Shown here piece by piece: positions 58,175 through 64,000 of a stretch of 64,000 nucleotides of DNA (position 1 is the stretch's first letter; each line of letters starts with the position of its first letter). The translations under genes and the position numbers were made by a program. This stretch comes from Xanthoparmelia taractica (lineage: Eukaryota; Ascomycota; Lecanoromycetes; Lecanorales; Parmeliaceae). The notes under the pieces are model-generated. The model ran no database searches and was not told where the DNA came from. It saw nothing but the letters and a program-made list of their open reading frames with translations. Location: NCBI GenBank assembly GCA_033085395.1, contig JANQBS010000049.1, positions 158,403 to 222,402 of the forward strand, written 5' to 3'.

Positions 58175-60337
58175 TTAGTATGGCCTCTCGGGCGACCAAG
58201 CCAACACTGCCTGTGGTGCCTCCGATGAGGGAAATCTTTGGAACATCTGGACCAGCCTTCTGCCCACGCTCGTTTCAAGTTCTGTACCGTCTCTTGCAAT
58301 CTTGACTTCTCGATTGGCATTCCAGGGGTTCCTGAGCCCCCGAGTGCGATAAAAGGGAAGTCGGTTGGTGGCAAGCCACTCGATCTTAAACGGCTTGCCA
58401 AACGCCTGCGCGTCGCTCGACAGGGCGGAATCCTCGGCGTCTTCCGCCTTCTCGGCAGCTTGCATATTTTCTTCAGGATCGTCCACTTCATGGTCGATAA
58501 TTGGCGCAACATCATCGTCCTCCGGGTCAGCTTCCCAGAAAATGGTGCCTCGTGCGGAATCATCGATGATACGGCCCTTGGGCGCGAATTCCGTGGCCGC
58601 CGTCGGTATCGATCGAGGGATGTCGGGATCATCAATCACCTTTTCGCCTCTCGGAGCCCACTCAAGTCCTGCCGCTGCCTCGTCGGTGATGGGCGAAGCC
58701 ATGCGCGCCACGCCGAAATACTCTCCAGATTTATTTGCCGAGAAGATGAGATATACGTTTTCCGATGTCTACTCTAATTAGAAGCTGGAGCGTAGCGCTA
58801 ACGTGGCCTTTCACTCACCTCATATGCCTTGTTCAAAGCGTCTTCGTTATGCGATTGAGTAGCCCAAATACTGTTTCGTACACTTAATTCCATATCTTCC
58901 ACAGTCAGACTCTTGAGGACAAAGTATGTATCAGTGACCTTGGGTGTCGGCTCGCCTGCGCGACTAGACTCGGCAGCTGCCTCCTCTACAGCCTTGGACG
59001 ATACTTCACGGTTCCGTTGAATGGCCTCAAAGGCCGTCTGAGTGTATGCCACCGAGGGTATCAGGGCTGCAGGTCCGGTAGGGATTCCTGGAGCCGAGGT
59101 GATAGAATTTCTTCGTAAACGGCAAACCAGCCGCACGCCCTGAAACCTCGAGTCATGAAACCTGCTCATTGCGGCAGCACAAGCCCCCTCGCTTCTGTAA
59201 TTGACAAATGCGCAGTTGCTTTTCGAAATGAGGAATACGCTCTCAATGTCCTCGGTGGCATCTCTCGAGAAATGGTCTTTGAGGTCACTGATGACTGTTC
59301 CCGACGGAAGGTTTCCCACCCAAAGTGCATGACCAGACTGCTTCGGTTTACGTGGCGGTCCCCTTGGCGTTGACGGAACACTTCCCGAACTCGAACCTGA
59401 ATTGACTTTGCTGCCTGCTGTAGCAACCGTTAGCCATGACACTGAGGCGGGAAAAGGTCACTTGCCTGGCAGACCGCCGGGCTTCAAGTATGCCCCAGGA
59501 GATCCATACCAGGAATATGGCATTACAGCGCCGGGTGGATAGCCACCCTGCACTGTCCTACCAGCCATACCGGACATGCTTCCTCCGTGCTGCCCATACG
59601 CCTGACTTGGCCCTGGACCATAAGCTGTCGGATAGGAGCCATGTTGCGGCTGCGGAGACTGTCCATACTGCCCTGGATAGTACACATACTGCTGTTGCGA
59701 TGCCGGGAAATAGGCACCCCCCGGATAAGACGAGTGAACAGGGCTGGGTCCAGTTGGATGGGTGGACTGTTGGCTGGCCCGCATTTGGCCGTAAGCCGGT
59801 TGGTAAGGGTATTGCGAGGGGTGCATGGGATAGTTTCCGGTGCTCAAGGGCGCTTGACTTGGAAAATGCTGAGTGGGGTAATCTGACGGACCAGTTGAAG
59901 TACCCGCTAGGAATCGTTGTGGATCTTGATGCGACAACTGAGAAGGGTTGGTGGATTGGTATTCTGGCAGCGCCCCGGCCATTCCTGACATGCTGAAGGC
60001 GCCGGGGGACTGGACCCGGCCCATGGAGTAGCCTGCGGTCTGTTGCCCCTGTAGATGGAAAGCCTGGCCGCCTGGGAGTTGCTGCTGAGGAGGCGCCATC
60101 TGCGTTTGGAAGTCATAGGAAACGTTGCCGGGGGAGACATTGTCTGCTAAGGTGGTCAGAAGCTTGAGGGCAAAAGAAAGGATAAAAAAGAAAAGAGCAG
60201 AGGGATGGTTGAAGAAAAAGAAATAGCCTACGGGCTTGGGTGGGTCTTTCCCTTTCGCCTATTCTGCTCCGCGCCGAAGGGTCCACTGTGTGGGACCCCA
60301 GTGGCAACCCTCCACTCTGCACATTTTCCTCCACCAT
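58175..60337 (-). CDS. RRM + YTH domain RNA-binding protein
   Basis: A predicted RNA reader of 658 aa: exons 60337-60232, 60143-59466, 59417-58819, 58768-58175. The N-terminal 260 residues are low complexity (Gln, Pro, Gly, Tyr). An RRM follows (about 285-360: HALWVGNLPSGTVISDLKDH, NCAFVNYRS). The C-terminal YTH domain shows DTYFVLKSLTVEDMELSV, IWATQSHNEDALNKAYE, VYLIFSANKSGEYFGVARM, EWLATNRLPFY and RNPWNANREVKIARDG. The Trp residues of IWAT and EWL fit the methyl-adenosine cage. Whether it reads m6A or, like S. pombe Mmi1, another motif is unknown. Intron 2 is GC-AG (GCAAGT donor) with a CAGCAG tandem acceptor. The start is moderately certain: the 60337 exon is inferred from phase; ATG 60099 is an internal fallback. 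Confidence 0.88.
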
Positions 60338-60868
60338 ATCTCTGTCTTCGACAATCACGGGCAGAACTGCCAACTGCTGAACCCACAGTACGTGCATGTC
60401 AGTGTGCATGCTCGGGCTCGAAGGTGGATAAATGCATCGAGGGAGCTGTTGGGGAGCGGGAATTGAAGCTATACCTTTACCTGGTACCTCCTCCTATATA
60501 ATGCTCGACAAGCTCAAGCGGCCGAGAGTCACAACGTGGCGAGGGTCGGAGAATTTGATGAAGAGGTCCGATGAAGGTATTTTGAGACTGCCCCGAAGAT
60601 GCTGATTCGAAAAAAAGAAAGGATAGATTTCCTGATAGGGATCGGGATGTTCATTGAGTTGGTCCAATTGGGGTAGAAATCTGGGGTGGCAAGCAAGTGA
60701 ATAGGCGATGGAGTTCCCAATTCTCTCAACGGGCATGCCAAGTAGATTTGCGAGGCAAGGTGAAACACGATTGGATTATGTGCATGAAAGATATTGACAG
60801 GTGGACTGAAATTAGCAGGCGAATGGGAGAGAGGGCTAAATAGAGATGTTTGGGTACCCGCCGGCGCC

Positions 60869-60889
60869 GGGGGGGGGGGGGGGGGGGGG
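60869..60889. repeat. Poly-G tract (21 G, then T and 8 G)
   Basis: A long guanine run upstream of the YTH gene. It could fold as a G-quadruplex and would be hard to sequence accurately. Confidence 0.8.
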
Positions 60890-61205
60890 TGGGGGGGGAA
60901 GGGGGAAGGGGGAAGGGTCTGATAGCGATTGGAATAGATCGACTTTGCAGCAGGCCCGGTGGGGGAAAGCTATCCGGGCCATTATTGGGACATGGTCAAA
61001 GAGCCAAAGCATGGTGGGTAGAGACGTACCTCGTTTGCTTTGGAGTGAGGGTGGCGAATATGCGATGCTGGCTATCGATTGGTTGTTTGCCTCACGACCC
61101 TGGTTGGTTGAATTCCAAGGTCTGAGCTATTAGGCTAGCTAGTCGTGCATGAAGCTATAAGAGCTGAAAGATGTGTGGTGGGTGTTGGTGGCAAATAGCA
61201 GACCA

Positions 61206-61240
61206 GGGAATGGGAATGGGAAGGGGAATGGGAATGGAAT
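61206..61240. repeat. GGGAAT hexamer repeat
   Basis: About five units of GGGAAT with one GGGAAG variant. Confidence 0.75.
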
Positions 61241-63015
61241 ACCGGAGAGTAAGGATAGGAAAGTTATAGTTGGGTAATGAGGGACGGAATGATGATATGA
61301 TTCACGATGTTTGAAAACGATTTGATACTCTTGGGGATAGGGTGACTTGGTTTTTGTGAACATGTACGAGTGAACAGCAGAGAAAGCTCCAGTCCAAGAT
61401 ATGGAATGTGGGTGATTTAAATGACTACAGCTAATTCAAAGTCTACCAATAAATAACTGCCCTTTTTCTTTTCGAGTGAGGGATAGATGCTAAGATGCGG
61501 AGGAAGAAGAAGTAGATCGACAGCCCGTTGCACACGGTCACTGCTTCTACTGGTCTCTTGCAAGTGGCAAACAGGTAAGGGTTGTACGGTTGATATTCAT
61601 GGGGTAAGGTATGAAAAAAAAAAGGGCCCAGCCACAGCTGTTTTTCCCAATCAAAAAATATGGTCTAGAGCTGCCCTGCAGTTTTGCAGTCCAGCCCATT
61701 TTCCCACCATGGGGAAAGACCCTTAAATTGCACCTAGGGGCAGGGATGGCGCGTTGAGGCTCAGCATTTCTCTCCCTCTTCTAAGCTTCTAAGTCCCGAA
61801 AAAGCCAGGCTAGCTAGCATCTCAACATCAATCGTCGCAACTCAGATTGCCCAGCAAGGACCGGCGTTAAACTTGAAACTTCAGGCTTCAGGAACAATAA
61901 GACTTCCAACACGAGCAGACCCTTAACTCTCTCGAAGTGCGGAGGTCCTTCCTGAATAAAAAAATAAAAAAAAAAGGCATCTTTTTTAACCTCATGATGT
62001 AATCGAATCTGTATTTCCGTATAGCCGTCTGACTTTTGGAATTCTTCTTGCGCTGGTCTGCTGATCTAACGCATCTGCAAGAATGCTCCTTCACCATTAA
62101 ATCTCATGGCGATTGGTGCATTTTCAACCACATCGAGCGTCGACCTAACCAGTGCGCCCTTTCCCGGGCACCGCGAAGCTGGTGTGTCAGACGTACTACC
62201 CTGGAGCGAACCTTGGGTGGTAAAGTCTTTCCTTGCTTCGGCCGGAAGCCGCATCAGTCGTAGTATTGGCCTGACTAACAGGAGTGTAGGGCGTCCGTGT
62301 TCTACGAAAGGTAATAAAATAACTAAGAAAAGACTGGCAAAGGGGCCAAAGGAATGATCTTCCCGTCTGCGCAGATTGCGGGTTGCCGGTCAGATCATCT
62401 TCTGGCTCTATACCGATGAAGCAGCAATTGCTGCTTGTGCCAAAACCCGTCTGACAGGATCAGCGACGGGATGGTGGAAGCCGGTGATAGTGGGAGGGTA
62501 AAGAGAGGTTAGTGAAGCCTTAAAGTTATTTTGTTTTGGGGCATTCCAGGCATGTCTTCTACCAAAGTTCCATAAGCAGAAGAGCAGGTGTAAAAAAAGG
62601 TGTGTGGAAGTTGTGACGGGATGGGATCGGCGTTCGGCAGTGACATCAAGCCTCCTAAGCGCCACATGGGAAGCGTACACTAAAGCTATAAAGTACGAAA
62701 GTACCTTATAAGAAACCCAATAATAAACGAATTAGGCGATGAACCCTGACTTCGTACTCTTGTTTCGAATAGAAGTAGGCAGGCACTTGAGATTTTGACG
62801 GAAAACGTCTTCAACGTCGCGCCGATGCGATCGGGATAGCCAGTCCTTAACTTTTTCACCAGCTTGCTTTGACCATTCTAACCACTTCCATGTTTTTGGA
62901 TCATCTGCGCCTCCCGATAGCACCGACAGCACCGACAGCACCGCCGCTAGAAGTCCGGGGGAGTATTCTAAAGTGGGAATCTTTTGGGCTTGAGCATGGG
63001 CAACCCTGGAGCAGC

Positions 63016-63066
63016 AATAATGATAATGATAATGATAATAACAATGATAATAATAACAATAATGAT
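63016..63066. repeat. AAT/GAT imperfect trinucleotide repeat
   Basis: Alternating AAT, GAT and AAC units of about 50 bp. Confidence 0.8.
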
Positions 63067-63924
63067 TCGTTACTTTAGTATCAAATGCTTCCATCACCAT
63101 CTTTTCTCAACGGCCACAAGTGCTTGAGCCACAAGTCCCACTTTTTCGCAGCAGAGAACTAAATGGCACACCTCGGTTCGGTTCCTGAACGTCGGGACCA
63201 AGCACTGCCACGATCACGATGGAAGAAATGACGATCTAGAGTTCTAGAAGATTGTCATAACGTCATTCTCTTCTTTGCTACTCTCACGACCTCATGCTCG
63301 AGCATGGGGAATCCACGTCAAGGTAAAGCAATCAACATCGTCTGAATCTCTTCCTTTTTTTCTTTTCTTCTTTGCCAATTATTTTTTGGTTAGCAAATGG
63401 CGCACTCATGTTGAATGGCGCTGATATTTTACCCTTTGACCTTCTTTCCTAATTGAACGGAGAGGCGTTCCCAGCAAGGTGGAATGTACTTCTAGCATGC
63501 ACACAGTAGCTGGATTCGAGTGTCAAAGGCCACGAGGCTCCAGGTGGTTGTGCATATTCCAGATGGGGTTCCCGAGCATCCCATAGGCCTCTTGCTGGCA
63601 CTAGAGTCAAGTCCGCGTACTTTGATGTAAAGTAGGAAGCACTTTCCCTCTTTCGGGCATCGACACTTGGGGGGGGGACGGGAACTATAGCACACTATAC
63701 CTTGTAGGGCTGATATGGCCCCCAAAAAGATTGACCGCCCTATGGGATCTAAGGCTTCGTGGCGTGCTTCTTTTAAAAGAAACATACCTTGTGTGCTTCA
63801 GGAAAATGATCTGCCGACCCCTTGTGGCTGACCACCCCTCCTGGCAGAACTGCTGAGGACGATCTCGGTGATGCTGTAAATAGCACCTCGGACTCATTCA
63901 CCAGCTGGATAGAGTAGAGAAAAT

Positions 63925-63926
<2 letters not shown>

Positions 63927-64000
<74 letters not shown>
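63927..64000. repeat. Terminal poly-G run (at least 74 G)
   Basis: Unbroken G from 63927 to the window edge. This is far longer than any other homopolymer here and sits exactly at the end, so it is more likely a no-signal read or assembly artefact at a contig end than genuine sequence. Confidence 0.85.

Larger units (their letters stand above)
60338..63926. other. 3.6-kb right-end region without supported genes
   Basis: No recognisable protein, RNA gene or transposon. It is the long 5' region of the YTH gene with several short frames, then mixed sequence with low-complexity patches: poly-G (60869-60889), GGGAAT repeats (61206-61240) and AAT/GAT repeats (63016-63066). The minus-strand frames at 62732-63100 and 62408-62680 are unrecognised, and the first encodes the AAT/GAT repeat as His/Tyr runs. 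Confidence 0.5.

Noticed and set aside
59436..59996. 186-codon plus-strand open frame
   Set aside because: It is antisense to the Gln/Pro/Gly-rich exon 2 of the YTH gene; low-complexity coding DNA commonly leaves the opposite strand open.
62732..63100. 122-codon minus-strand frame in the right-end region
   Set aside because: Its first part is a translation of the AAT/GAT microsatellite into His/Tyr runs, and the rest matches no family.
1..64000. CRISPR arrays, bacterial operons, prophage or secondary-metabolite backbone genes
   Set aside because: None seen. The DNA is fungal nuclear, and no polyketide synthase, NRPS, terpene synthase or spaced direct-repeat array was found.

Overview
The window is ordinary nuclear DNA of a filamentous ascomycete (Pezizomycotina). 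This is shown by dense genes with short GT-AG introns (mostly 45-70 nt) carrying CTAAC/CTGAC-like branch sites, by two Zn2Cys6 transcription factors, and by fungal-type orthologues such as PAN1, CYP51, STT4, ECM29, a Chk2/PRD-4-type kinase and a GCK-III kinase. I cannot name the species; class Dothideomycetes, Eurotiomycetes or Lecanoromycetes are all possible. The sequence ends in a run of at least 74 G, which looks like a contig end or sequencing artefact.

Layout. 0-9 kb: a 3'-5' exonuclease (+), a Zn2Cys6 regulator (-), a tiny multi-intron LSM5 gene (+) hidden among short ORFs, a nitronate monooxygenase (-) and RNA polymerase II subunit RPB11 (+). 9-16 kb: the endocytic scaffold PAN1 and translation factor eIF3m (both +). 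16-18 kb: a gene-poor, low-complexity block. 18-30 kb: a second Zn2Cys6 regulator whose zinc cluster is cut by micro-exons, and the proteasome scaffold ECM29 (both -). 30-37 kb: CYP51, a Chk2-type checkpoint kinase and a Mn-type CDF transporter (all +). 37-44 kb: a BTB protein (-), a 449-bp non-autonomous hAT transposon with intact target-site duplication, a two-module Na+/Ca2+ exchanger-like antiporter (-) and a membrane dipeptidase (+). 44-60 kb: a UBA-UAS-UBX protein (-), STT4 PI4-kinase (+), a GCK-III kinase (+) and an RRM+YTH RNA-binding protein (-). 60-64 kb: no supported gene.

There is no secondary-metabolite or defence cluster; most genes are housekeeping genes that act independently. 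Several pairs share short divergent promoters (ECM29/CYP51, UBX/STT4, exchanger/dipeptidase). The least expected items are the hAT remnant, the micro-exons, one GC-AG intron, a CGG-N12-CCG site ahead of CYP51, and a recurring GGTACGAAGTACC palindrome in intergenic DNA. Exon joins were worked out by eye from splice signals, reading phase and family conservation. Every multi-exon model given here closes in frame.
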